Source: Codonopsis lanceolata (lineage: Eukaryota > Streptophyta > Magnoliopsida > Asterales > Campanulaceae). Taken from it: a DNA stretch of 64,000 nucleotides. The translations under genes and the position numbers were made by a program. The stretch is taken from positions 57,843,546 through 57,907,545 of the forward strand of contig CM028381.1 of assembly GCA_013146195.2 (NCBI GenBank), written 5' to 3'. The notes under the pieces are model-generated. The model searched no databases. It saw only the letters and a list, made by a program, of their open reading frames with translations, and was not told the origin of the DNA. Below, in pieces: positions 13,601 to 20,907 of the stretch (the first letter of the stretch is position 1; every line of letters starts with the position of its first letter).

Positions 13601-15203
13601 CTGAGATATGCTGGGCCATCCTCAGAGTCAAAATTGAACTAGAGCTGCGATGAGAGATTAACTTATCTATATCAGTAAAAATAGACAAGAAAGGGTGCTT
13701 GGTCAAAACGGTACTGCAAACTTGCGCACATTGACCGGACCCAACGATTCTTACTACTAAAAGAAGCACCAACAATGTATTACTTCACACCCATTTGTCT
13801 TGTTTCTCAGTGGGAGTCAATTTAGGAGCTTTCTCTTTTTCCTTCTTTTAAGAACAGACTAATTGAACCTGAATACTTCTCTGTTCCTAACATATGAAAT
13901 CCCAACTTTGTTCCACACTTTTTTTTTTTTTGATAAGTAAATATAAAAGCGGCAAATCAGGTTCCCGACTCATGAAATCATACTTAAGGAGTCGGGATTT
14001 TTTTTGCACGGGTGAAGAGAAGATTGAAAGAACAAAAAGTAAAAGAGGATGGACACGAACTACAACCAATGGGAAGATACAAAATAACTATACGATACTG
14101 CTGAATCAAGATTTAGATTGTGTATCACAATTCTTTCCATGATGGGCTATGTGAACATGTTTAAAAATGTAAGGAATTAAATTTATCGATAAAAAACATA
14201 CTTCCTCTCTTCCCAAAAGAGAGGTATACTTTGACTTACTGCACAAGTTAAGAAAATGGTTGACAATCCTTAACTTCCTAAAATACCCATCATCAATACG
14301 GTGGACCCATGTCATTTACTCCTGAAACTTAACAAGCTAGGGTGATGTACCTCTAACTAAAGAGGAAAGATACCCCTTCTTTTCGAAGGAGAGACCAGGG
14401 AGCATATATTACAACCATAACAGTACAGAACTAGCTAAACTAGCAATGACAGTGGTGATAATCAATATTTTTTACAAGTTAAATAAGCATCCCTTCAATA
14501 GAAAATATAAGTCATTTCATTACAAAAATTTACTTCAAACCAGCCCACCTATCTTTTGAGCTTACTTATTTCATAAGGATTTTTTAAGTACTCTTAATTT
14601 TCTTCAAAAACAAAAAAGAAAGCAAGTTTATAAACTGTGGTCAGCAATCTAACAATTCTTGTGAGGTCAAAAAGTCTAACACATTCATGTATCCTGCAAT
14701 AAGCAAAGGCATAGCCCCATACATATTATTAATAAAAAAATCATAAGCCCTACCGAAAATATAAGACCCTGTTTGCTCCTGCAACTCACTAAATTGGTAA
14801 TCACGAATGACTCGCCCAGCCAAAAAAATACTCCAATTACTAAATAAACTTTACACATAAAATCTTAATTCAAAAAAATCTTTTAATTTACACTTCTTTA
14901 TGCCTCAGAACTTATCTCAATTTTCATATATTCGTGCATGGAAAGGCCAGTAATTCGGTGATTACATTCAAATATTGACAAGAAAAAAAAAGCTCAAGGA
15001 AATTGAAGTTAACTTAGATGATCAAGTAATCGACGATGGCAAGTCCATAATTAAGAATCATACCAATCACAGAAACCGAAAATTGACCCTCAAAAAACAA
15101 GGATTTTGGTACTAAATTGTTGGGAAATGAAGATTACCTCATTGTGCTTGACCTTCTTCAAGATGGAACCAGCGGAGTCTAACTCCTCAATTTGGATTTC
15201 CAT
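32..15203 (-). CDS. Ubiquitin-conjugating enzyme E2 of the UBC23/24/25/26 (PFU/PHO2-like) type, 3' end outside the window
   Basis: Five exons can be joined with GT-AG introns: 15203-15138, 1773-1198, 1045-982, 571-432, 343-32. They give 386 codons, and a donor (GTATGA) directly after the last one shows the gene continues past the left edge. Residues 1-22 come from the start exon. Residues 23-214 are an acidic, low-complexity N-terminal region with a long Asp run, ending in a basic/hydrophobic stretch (RFDIVEDFSDHRYIGAG). The E2 fold begins about residue 215 (PPKDWTKKVQDEW). The strand with AGTPYHDGLFTFDVIFPPAYP follows. The active-site region is YECGKVCLSLLGTW with the catalytic Cys at about residue 304. 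As in this E2 group, YHSGG stands where ordinary E2s have HPN. The enzyme takes ubiquitin from E1 as a Cys thioester and passes it to substrates. Arabidopsis PHO2/UBC24 of the wider family acts in phosphate homeostasis; which member this is cannot be settled here. Splice phases agree at every junction. Confidence 0.88.
1198..1773 (-). CDS. Exon 2 of the E2 gene: acidic N-terminal region with poly-Asp tract
   Basis: This 576-nt exon is bounded by a CAG acceptor at 1774-1776 and the donor GTACTT at 1197-1192, and is in phase 0 at both ends. It encodes 192 residues. First comes a Ser-rich stretch, then about 13 consecutive Asp residues and a further Asp/Glu-rich segment (DDEEDVSDYDDNDD). A Ser/Ala/Pro linker follows, then a charged helix (SKAKEEKAEKEAQ) leading to the E2 domain. 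Acidic N-terminal extensions are normal for this large-E2 class. An in-frame ATG at 1800-1798 lies just upstream of the acceptor and could give a shorter open frame, but the spliced start at 15203 is preferred because it joins in phase without adding intron sequence. Confidence 0.8.
1632..1670. repeat. (CAT)13 trinucleotide microsatellite in coding sequence
   Basis: Thirteen uninterrupted CAT units on the plus strand are read as GAT (GAY, Asp) codons on the coding minus strand. They encode the poly-Asp run in exon 2 of the E2 gene. Change in unit number would keep the frame. Confidence 0.9.
1774..2366. other. Intron 1 sequence of the E2 gene, left part
   Basis: AT-rich sequence between the exon 2 acceptor and the first inserted LTR element. 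No coding sequence, RNA gene or repeat end is visible apart from short T-runs. Confidence 0.5.
2367..2820 (+). repeat. 5' LTR of the small element
   Basis: About 454 bp, TG...CA. It contains a local duplication of a 'TTAGGGYAG-T8-GGAAGTTAT' segment (about 2530-2582). It aligns throughout with 3506-3961. Confidence 0.85.
3506..3961 (+). repeat. 3' LTR of the small element
   Basis: Matches 2367-2820 with scattered substitutions and small indels, for example CCCTGTATCA against CCCCGTATCA at the end. This divergence implies that the insertion is not recent. Confidence 0.85.
3962..4549. other. Intron sequence between two insertions
   Basis: No gene seen. The right end (4537-4549, ATGCAACAACTTT) is the left copy of the TSD of the LINE that follows. 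Confidence 0.5.
4550..5535 (-). mobile_element. 5'-truncated L1-type LINE, 3' end only
   Basis: The element reads on the minus strand and ends in a poly(A) tail, seen as a T-run at about 4547-4556 followed by GATAAGTAA. A 13-bp TSD, ATGCAACAACTTT, lies at 4537-4549 and 5536-5548. Its coding part is the C-terminal end of ORF2: a spacer region, then the plant-LINE zinc-binding RT domain (zf-RVT). It is about 1 kb, against several kb for full length, so it is dead on arrival. Confidence 0.9.
4756..5488 (-). pseudogene. LINE ORF2 C-terminal fragment (zf-RVT domain)
   Basis: Two adjoining open stretches (5488-5156 and 5133-4756) belong to one reading with a frameshift near 5140-5160. The first carries GRGSTIRFWKDKWCGD, typical of plant LINE ORF2 downstream of RT. 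The second carries the zinc-binding signature RCFMCKGEGDSVNHLLLHC and ends in WIIWTERNMRR. The reverse transcriptase core is missing. Confidence 0.85.
5647..5935. repeat. Short dispersed direct repeat pair before the copia LTR
   Basis: The segment CTTGATATACATTGTTGAGC and some 50 bp after it occur at about 5647-5710 and again, diverged, at 5868-5935. Between them is a tract with TTGGGTTCGAGTC (about 5736-5748), a box-B-like motif. No ORF is present. It may be a remnant of an older retroposon. Confidence 0.45.
5976..6157 (+). repeat. 5' LTR of the intronic copia
   Basis: 182 bp, TGTTAGACAATAAGG to CTTATTACA, with a (TA)n tract at 6024-6044. Its first 47 bp recur at 10614-10660. Confidence 0.88.
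6617..10570 (+). pseudogene. copia gag-pol polyprotein, broken by many stops and frameshifts
   Basis: Starts at about 6620 (ATGGCTGAAGACTCG). Gag carries DGSNFAEWQYLVHVNMGG. The zinc knuckle CYNCGEQGHFKSQCPKP is at about 7390-7440, after a Gly/Arg-rich stretch. The protease motif VIDSGATTDHM is at about 7681. Integrase core motifs include LVHTDVWGP (about 8227-8253) and LRGDNAKEYFS. The RT active site YVDDIVITG lies near 9735-9760, with DLGTLKYFLGIEV downstream, and RNase H remnants sit about 10276-10460 (WCDNQGAMHIS). At least eight changes of frame or stops interrupt it, so no functional product is possible. Copia order (integrase before RT) is clear. Confidence 0.88.
10661..12010 (-). mobile_element. 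Second 5'-truncated L1-type LINE, inserted in the copia 3' LTR
   Basis: The poly(A) tail is the T-run at 10661-10671, followed by GATAAAGGTAA, close to the first LINE's end. The body reads on the minus strand to about 12010. The target was the copia 3' LTR, but no second half of that LTR and no TSD are visible beyond 12010, so sequence was lost on that side. Coding remnants resemble the first LINE (RFWKDKWCGD there, KFWKDLWCGD here), so both belong to related families. Confidence 0.85.
10785..12000 (-). pseudogene. LINE ORF2 C-terminal fragment
   Basis: The upstream part (12000-11793) carries LTIGGRLVLVKNTLSSLPTY and RLEKLERDFLWEG, the region just after the RT core. The 312-residue open stretch 11723-10785 follows after a frameshift, with KFWKDLWCGD, WRGSKDSIFSVKGYY, and the zinc-binding region RCFLCKESEESVNHLVLHY (Tyr in place of the usual last Cys). 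The RT catalytic part is absent. Confidence 0.85.
12040..12852 (+). pseudogene. Ty3/gypsy gag remnant with zinc knuckle
   Basis: The first frame begins about 12133 (MSKELKPKQE...) and stops after about 43 codons. A second begins at 12272 (FLIGVNPPIADVVDLRQYED, then LGEMVHMAV), a gag segment typical of plant gypsy elements. A Lys-rich linker and a CCHC-type knuckle follow (FKCQGRGHMASECANQ; Cys to Phe-Lys-Cys spacing kept). A third piece (12574-12852) resembles the gag/protease linker and ends at the position where 'FHTRC' would be (LFHTGLR). Much of gag between the first two pieces is missing. Confidence 0.7.
12853..13290 (+). repeat. LTR-like tail after the gypsy remnant
   Basis: Non-coding. 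It holds a promoter-like CCTATTTAAAGGCCT (about 13016-13030). A similar element, CCTATATATAGGCC, occurs in the gypsy LTR at 16686. No second copy is present in the window, so LTR identity is inferred from composition and position only. Confidence 0.35.
13291..13918. other. Intron 1 sequence, no feature seen
   Basis: AT-rich. Short open frames have no recognisable content and no splice or codon pattern that would support an exon. Confidence 0.4.
13919..14100 (-). mobile_element. LINE 3' tail, very short
   Basis: A T-run (13919-13931) followed by GATAAGTAAATATAAAAGC repeats the 3' end signature of the LINEs at 4550 and 10661. There is no coding part. The right limit is uncertain; I saw no clear TSD. 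Confidence 0.55.
14101..15137. other. Intron 1 sequence next to exon 1
   Basis: AT-rich, no insertion or exon recognised. Short pairs such as CTTCCTCTCTTCCCAAAAGAG (14201-14221) with GAGG are simple local symmetry. Confidence 0.4.
15138..15203 (-). CDS. Exon 1 of the E2 gene (start codon and 22 residues)
   Basis: An ATG at 15203-15201 is followed by 22 open codons and a donor GTAATC. The peptide (MEIQIEELDSAGSILKK, then VKHNE) is short and charged. It ends in phase 0, so it joins directly to the GAAGTTATG of exon 2. A GA/CT-rich leader precedes it, as in many plant 5' UTRs. It is assigned to the gene by phase, strand and the lack of another start. The intron so defined is 13,364 bp. A transcript would settle it. 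Confidence 0.68.
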
Positions 15204-15420
15204 GGGCGATTGATTGAATGAATGATCAAAACCCCAAAAACCAGTCGAACTTGACAAAGTGAAGCGGAGAGAGAGAGAGAGGGGGGGAGGGGAGAGAGAA
15301 AGTCGAATTCGCGCCTTCTTAGGTACGTTTCTCAGTAAAGGGAAGGAAATAGACGACAGGAGACGACTTTACAGTACATACGCACTTATCCTGGGCGTCT
15401 GGTGGCCTTGTACGTCAATC
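15204..15420 (-). promoter_or_regulatory. 5' leader and proximal promoter of the E2 gene
   Basis: Upstream of the ATG, read on the minus strand, is a pyrimidine-rich stretch (CT repeats, seen as GAGAGA then a G-run at 15267-15302 on the plus strand). Such Y-patch or CT-repeat leaders are common near plant transcription starts. I see no clear TATA box at the usual distance. Confidence 0.4.
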
Positions 15421-15889
15421 CCATGATAGGTTGTACCAAGATTCTATGACTAATTGTTAAGAGTAAACTCCCTTAGGACGATCTTAAAAATTCAAATACG
15501 TAAAACGCAGCCCAAAAATGATGGAAAAAAGTCTGTTGGAGCGGCAATCCATCGAAAAAGATCGTGGGTTAACCAGTTAGAAAATGGGTTAAAATTAGAG
15601 AAGAAATCGGGTTGAAAATCAGACAAATGGGCTAGATCTGAATCCGAAAGTACGGGCCACCTGAAGAAGATTTAGCGAGTCGCGCATTGTGGAAGGCAAC
15701 ATAGCGCGCTCTGGAGCTGCCACCGCATTAATGAGATCTTTCTCATTTACTTTGATGCCCTTGTTTTTCTAACGTTTGATGTCAGAATCTCATTCTTCTC
15801 AAGTCGTGCAATTTTATCCTTTGTCAGTTTCGTTAACCCTCCACTAGCCTCATTTGCTCTCGAGATGCTTGATAGACCTTAACAAACTT
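15421..15889. other. Intergenic sequence upstream of the E2 gene
   Basis: No gene seen. It passes into the AAGTGACA repeat field at about 15890. Confidence 0.4.
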
Positions 15890-16125
15890 CGATGAAACGC
15901 TAAGTGACATATTTAAAGGTAAAATTGATACATTTAAAGATAAAAGTAACACTAACAAAAAAAAAGGTTACCATTTTCATTAAAATGTAAAGTGACACTT
16001 ATAAAGCCAAAAGTGACATTTTTAATGCTAAAAAATGATATTTTTAAAATCAGTGGTGACGATTTTCATTTATAAGTCAAAGTGACACTTATAATGTTAT
16101 AAAAGTGACACTTTAACGTCGAAAG
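15890..16125. repeat. Degenerate 'AAGTGACA' repeat field, left part
   Basis: Variants of AAAGTGACAYTTWTAA recur at 15-35-bp spacing (for example 15900, 15999, 16008, 16080, 16104). The field is interrupted by the gypsy-derived element at 16126 and resumes at 19508. Confidence 0.6.
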
Positions 16126-16930
16126 TGATGCAGTTGCACTGGATGCAAGAGAGAATTCAACCATGTTTCTTTCTAAAATGGGCAAAGGGGTTGCATGGGA
16201 GATACACGTTGTGCATGATGGTTCAATTAAGGAAACCTTAGGTCGTACAATAGAAGGGAAACTTGTGCAAGGTAGCGGGGAGCATGCAAAAGAGGTTGAA
16301 AACGTGCAAGATGGCTGACCACATGCACATTGGGCTGGAAGAATTGCAAGAGGGTTGGGCACGGCTTGGGCCAGCAACACGCATTCAAGGAGGGTAGCCG
16401 CACGCCCGCACATGGTTCCTAATTCCAAAAGGAATCATGTTTAAGAGTTTCCTTATTGTTTAGTTTACTTTCCCTAGTTTAAGTAGGATTTACTTGCTTT
16501 CCTAGTTTAAAATGGACTTAAGTTTTCCTATTGCTTTGTAATAAATCTCTTAAGGATTAGGAGTTATTTAATTTAGTTTCCTTATTTCTTTGTAATAAAT
16601 CCCTTAAGGATTAGGAGTTATTTAATTTAGTTCTTCAAGTAATAGGATTCATAGTTAGTCTTTGGAAGATTAGAAGTATTTTTACTGCCTATATATAGGC
16701 CTTTACTTTCATAGTTGTAATTCATGTTTTTTGAAGAGAAAAGAAATAGAAAACGAACAAAGTTTTTGTTCAATCTATCGTATTTACAAAGGGATCTTTA
16801 CATTAGGTGAGTGAAGTCTAACCAGTGAACCCTTTATAATTCTTTATTTCGCGATTATCTTTTTGTTTATTGTCAAAATTTTCTTAGCTTTTTTCGTAAG
16901 CTGTCAAAGTAGGGTTTCTTATACGCATCA
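16126..16930 (+). repeat. 5' LTR of the gypsy-derived element
   Basis: 805 bp. It includes a promoter-like CCTATATATAGGCC (about 16686) and a local duplication of a 'TTGTAATAAATC(C/T)CTTAAGGATTAGGAG' block (about 16535-16625). Confidence 0.9.
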
Positions 16931-16993
16931 AGTGGTATCAGAGCAAAGGTTTTTACGAATTCCAACTTCGTAAACGATTATGGCGAACGATCC

Positions 16994-17390
16994 GTGAGCA
17001 TGGGAAGGGAGCTGATTTTTCATACAAGATGTCTTGTACAAGGGAAGGTGTGCAACGTGGTAATTGATAGGGGAAGTTGTGCCGACACAGTCTCCACCAT
17101 ACTCATTGACAAATTAAAAGTACCAACAACAACACACCCACGGCTTTACAAATTGCATTGGCTCAACGAGTCCGAAGATCATATTAAGCCATCAAGCCTT
17201 AATCTCTTTTTCCATAGATAATAATAAAGATGAATCATTATGTGATGTTATTCCAACGGATGCATACCATATATTGTTGGGACGTCCATGGCAATATGGT
17301 CGATTTGTAACTCATGAGGGGAGAGGGAATGTCTATTTTCGGGAAAAGGATGGCAAGAAGTTTAAACTAGACCCATTGTCACCTTCTTAA
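16994..17390 (+). pseudogene. gypsy retropepsin (protease) remnant
   Basis: The first 75 codons carry ELIFHTRCLVQGKVCNVVID, then RGSCADTVST. The catalytic D-S/T-G position reads D-R-G. After a frameshift near 17215 the second part reads LCDVIPTDAYHILLGRPWQY, then GRFVTHEGRGNVYF, the conserved flap and C-terminal region of plant gypsy proteases, and stops at 17388. This shows descent from an autonomous gypsy of the same gag/protease type as the remnant at 12.6 kb. Confidence 0.82.
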
Positions 17391-17449
17391 GTAATCCCAA
17401 TCAAAGTGGTAACAGAAAAGGCAAGTTTAGTTTCTAGCTAGTGAGCATG

Positions 17450-18018
17450 GGGCAGAACAAGCAATCGAAATAGAGAAGCTTGAAAAGGCAAGATTAGAAA
17501 AAGAAAACCTCAAACAAGAAATTATTGAAAATGAAAGAATTACGCAAGAGGAAGAAGAAGAGAAGCTGGAAGTGGTTCGCGAAAACTTGAAGCTATCACA
17601 TGTATAGAAAGATTTGTTTGACTTCAAAAGGCCAAATCAATTTGCATCATAGGTTCCAAGTTTCGATTTGAAGGCAATTTCTTTTGAAGAAAGGGAGGAT
17701 TTTGTGATTCTAGCAAACCCTATTCTATGTTCAAGTTATGTGAGGATTGGTTCGATAACCAAGTACGAGGATTACGTGTTTATTCACGGAATCAAGTGCC
17801 AAAGTTATCAAATGAAGTTCATGAACTACAAATGGAGAATTCAAGAATTATATATACGTTTGATTTGTGATTCATCGGTGATTCAAGTTACGTTAATCTT
17901 TTATCCTCTTCTCAAAAAACACCAATCAAAATTTCATCACAAGAATCAAACTTGTTTGCTAGTAGACATGAGGAAGAACATGACAGCATCTTATGGAGAT
18001 TTATATGGCATTAGATGA
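17450..18018 (+). pseudogene. Charged coiled-coil-like stretch and unrecognised coding-like interior
   Basis: Directly after the protease a Lys/Glu-rich stretch (IEKLEKARLEKENLKQEII) looks like a coiled coil and stops at about 17605. The frame 17668-18018 (FEEREDFVILANPILCSSYV) is open but unrecognised. Neither belongs to a known gypsy domain that I can name. Confidence 0.4.
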
Positions 18019-18138
18019 AAAGTTTTATATTACAACAACATGGGTCTCATGCATTTTTGAACAAATTTGGAAGCTGAATGGGAGGCAAGAATAGTGAGTA
18101 TGAGGGGTTGTAGTTAAGCAAAAGGAACATCCTATTGC

Positions 18139-18519
18139 ATGCATTATCAAGAAGTTTGGGATTTCAAGACTCAACGACTTCATCTATGCGAGGAATGTTA
18201 CAATATGGTTCGAGCTTGTGATTATAAAAGTTTGTACTTGGGGTTGAATCATTGTGGCGTTCGTGGACCACAGCCAATGATACCAAAGATAGAGGAGTGG
18301 ACTGATTTATGGTACTCATTTGTGTTGAAAGACAAGGGTGGAACAAATCATATGACATCGGGTACTTTATCAAAAGAATATTTGGTGCTAGTCATGGATG
18401 TTATTGCTAAAATACTAGGGATCAAACTAGTATGTGCATACTCCATTGAAGATCCATATTTTGGAATCAAAGATAAGAAAGAAAAGGGGAGTTATGCATT
18501 GCTCAAAGGAGTTTTTTAA
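18139..18519 (+). CDS. Unrecognised 126-codon ORF inside the gypsy-derived element
   Basis: An open frame with plausible residue use (LHLCEECYNMVRACDYKSLY, EEWTDLWYSFVLKDKGG). It contains a CEEC pair but no motif that I recognise. It lies between the protease remnant and the 3' LTR, where autonomous elements would carry RT/integrase. It may be a captured fragment or a diverged internal part. Host function is not supported. Confidence 0.35.
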   Translation: MHYQEVWDFKTQRLHLCEECYNMVRACDYKSLYLGLNHCGVRGPQPMIPKIEEWTDLWYSFVLKDKGGTNHMTSGTLSKEYLVLVMDVIAKILGIKLVCAYSIEDPYFGIKDKKEKGSYALLKGVF

Positions 18520-18592
18520 AAAAGAAATCATATATGCATCCTAAAAGGGTTCGAGAAAAGAGTTCCTGGTTCAGGTTACACATGAAAGATGT

Positions 18593-18865
18593 TTGGTAAT
18601 TGCTAGTTGTAATATGGGCTATTTGTATCCTTGCATTGAAGAAAAGAAGGACGAAGAATTGTGGACAAATCTTTTCAACAAAGGGGAGTATGATGCGGTT
18701 GCAATGGATACAAGAGAGAATTCGGCCATGTTTCTTTCTAAAATGGGCAAAGGGGTTGCATGGGAGATACACGTTGTACATGATGGTTCAATTAAGGAAA
18801 CCCTAGGTCGTACAATAGAAGGGAAACTTGTTCAAGGTAGCGGGGAGCATGCAAAAGAGGTTTAA
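18593..18865 (+). CDS. 90-codon ORF crossing from the interior into the 3' LTR
   Basis: The frame starts in the interior and runs 175 bp into the 3' LTR (GKGVAWEIHVVHDGSIKETL), ending at about 18865. The LTR part is also open in the 5' LTR with substitutions, so the LTR itself carries a coding-like 5' segment. No family recognised. Confidence 0.35.
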   Translation: MVIASCNMGYLYPCIEEKKDEELWTNLFNKGEYDAVAMDTRENSAMFLSKMGKGVAWEIHVVHDGSIKETLGRTIEGKLVQGSGEHAKEV

Positions 18866-19507
18866 AGCGTGCAAGAGGGCTAGCCACATGCACATTGGGT
18901 TGGAAGAATTGTAAGAGGGATGGGCACGGCTTGGGCCAGCAACACACATTCAAGGAGGGAAGCCTCGTGTGGTTCCTAATTCCAAAAAGAATCATGTTTA
19001 ACAGTTTTCTTATTGTTTAGTTTACTTTTCCTAATTTAAGTAGGATTTACTTACTTTCCTAGTTTAAAATAGACTTTAGTTTCCTTATTGCTTTGTAATA
19101 AATCCCTTAAGGATTATGAGTTATTTAATTTAGTTTTCTTATTTCTTTGTAATAAATCCCTTAACGATTAGGAGTTATTTAATTTACTTCTTCAAAGAAT
19201 TCATTGTTAGTCCTTGGAAGATTAGAAGTATTTTTGTTGCCTATGTATAGGCCTTTACTTTCATAGTTATAATTCACGTTTTTTGAAGAGAAAAGAAATA
19301 GAAAACGAACAACGTTTAGTTCAATATATCGTTTTTACTTTTCTTAGGTTTAGGAGGTATTTACAAAGGGATTTTTATATTAGGAGAGTGAAGCCTAATC
19401 GGTGAACCCTCCATAATGCTTCATTTCGCGACTATCTTTTTGTTTATTGTCAAAACTTTCTTCGCTTTTTCCGCAAGCTATCAAAGTAGGGTTTCTTATA
19501 CGCATCA
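18691..19507 (+). repeat. 3' LTR of the gypsy-derived element
   Basis: 817 bp, close to the 5' LTR with scattered changes and small indels. Confidence 0.9.
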
Positions 19508-19512
19508 GAAAG

Positions 19513-19790
19513 TGACGATATTTATTTATAATGCACTGTAACACTTTTCAAAGTAAAAGTGATATATTTAAGATCAAAATGACATATTTAGCACCAGAAA
19601 GTGACACTTTTTAGGAGGAAAATTATTATTTTCATTAAAGATGTAAATGACACTTTTTTAGAGGAAAAATATATTATTTTCATTAAAAATGTAAAGTGAC
19701 ACTATTAGAGTCAAAATTGACACATTTTATGCTAAAAAGTGTTAATAGTAAAATGTGACACTCTTCATGTATAAACGTGAGGGGTGATAT
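19513..19790. repeat. Degenerate 'AAGTGACA' repeat field, right part
   Basis: Continuation of the field at 15890-16125 after the insertion: AAAGTGACACTTTTTAGGAGG, AAGTGACACTATTAGAGTC and similar variants. Confidence 0.6.
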
Positions 19791-20250
19791 TGTAATTTCC
19801 AAGAACTTATGGGTTGCGTTGAGATTTCTAAATTTTGACTCATTTAACATGGATAAAAATGTCTTACCATTTTACACAAGTTTTTGTCAATTGTTAATTG
19901 TCTGTTTGCTTATGTTGTGTTGTACCATCTCCGTTTCTACGTAATTGTGTGTTTTTCTTTTTTCGTATATTCCAAAAAAATTGTCAAGTCTCTAAACTTT
20001 TGTTTTAAGAAAAATATTTTTAGTGCTTTACCCGTATTATTTCTTCCTACTTTAGTTATGGATATGTGCACATGCCTTTAAAGAAAACTGTAAATTATAT
20101 CAATATTTATAATAAAGTTAATTAGTTTTTCTTCAATGGTACCTGATCAAACGACAAGATTATTTAAAAATAGGGAAGTACTAGGAGTCTAGATCCAAAT
20201 GATGATGGTCATTTCTTCTTTGCGATTCAGTGATGGTTTGATGTTTTGAA
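19791..20250. other. Intergenic AT-rich sequence
   Basis: No gene or repeat end seen. Confidence 0.4.
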
Positions 20251-20506
20251 CTCACTCTGTCCCAAAATTATTGTCATGCTTTCATTTTTCAACAATCTCA
20301 AAATAATTGTTTTGTTTGAAACTTTCTTTTATAAGACAACACTTTTATCACCTTACTCTTACTTTCATCATACTTTAATTATGAGTCACATACACATGAA
20401 CTTTAAAGTAAACTACACATCAAACCAATATTAATAATCAAGTCGATTGTTTTTCTTTAATCCGTGTGTCAGGTAAAACAACACAATAATTTTGGGATAG
20501 ATGGAG
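20251..20506. mobile_element. Stowaway-like MITE, copy 1
   Basis: 256 bp with terminal inverted repeats CTCACTCTGTCCCAAAATTA and, reversed, CTCCATCTATCCCAAAATTA. TA follows the right end, as for Tc1/mariner-type MITEs; the left TA is not conserved. A second, clearly related copy is at 37497-37755. Confidence 0.75.
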
Positions 20507-20756
20507 TATTTTGTTTCTTACAACTTCACCATTTTTTCTCCTCTTTTTTTTTTTTTTACCTTTTTTTTACAATTATTACAAAAAAAAAAAGATACTTGAA
20601 ATCAAGTCACTAAATTACAAAGTTGAAGGCACTTTTATTTTAGGTTTAGGTTTGGATAATTATTTGTTTTGTGGATCATTACTATTTTTTTAAAAATATT
20701 TGTGATAATTGAATATAAAAACTAAGAATGACATGGAAAAAACTAGGGTTAATTAC
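20507..20756. other. T- and A-rich intergenic sequence
   Basis: Contains homopolymer runs (about 20546-20590). No gene seen. Confidence 0.4.
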
Positions 20757-20900
20757 TTTTTTGGCAATCCTACAAATTGGGGTAACCGATTTGACCAAAA
20801 AACTTTCAAAGTCCAAAATGTGACCAACTTACTCGTGATTTAGGTAAAATGTGAACTGTTAACTAGACATCCAAATTTGTAAGGAAACTCGTGTGGGTAT
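20757..20900. mobile_element. Left arm of a foldback MITE split by a copia element
   Basis: Sequence TTTTTTGGCAATCCTACAAA...GTCCAAAATGTGACCAAC pairs, as an imperfect inverted repeat of about 140 bp, with 24545-24685. Arms and the inserted copia together show a nested insertion. Confidence 0.7.
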
Positions 20901-20907
20901 GTCAGCA

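Larger units (their letters stand above)
16126..19507 (+). mobile_element. Non-autonomous Ty3/gypsy-derived LTR element (LARD-like)
   Basis: LTRs at 16126-16930 and 18691-19507 both run TGATGC...ACGCATCA. A perfect 5-bp TSD, GAAAG, lies at 16121-16125 and 19508-19512. The primer site TGGTATCAGAGC (Met tRNA) is at 16933-16944. A purine-rich tract (CAAAGGGGAGTA) ends at 18690. The 1.76-kb interior keeps only a gypsy protease region and unrecognised coding-like stretches; RT, RNase H and integrase are absent. Confidence 0.92.
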
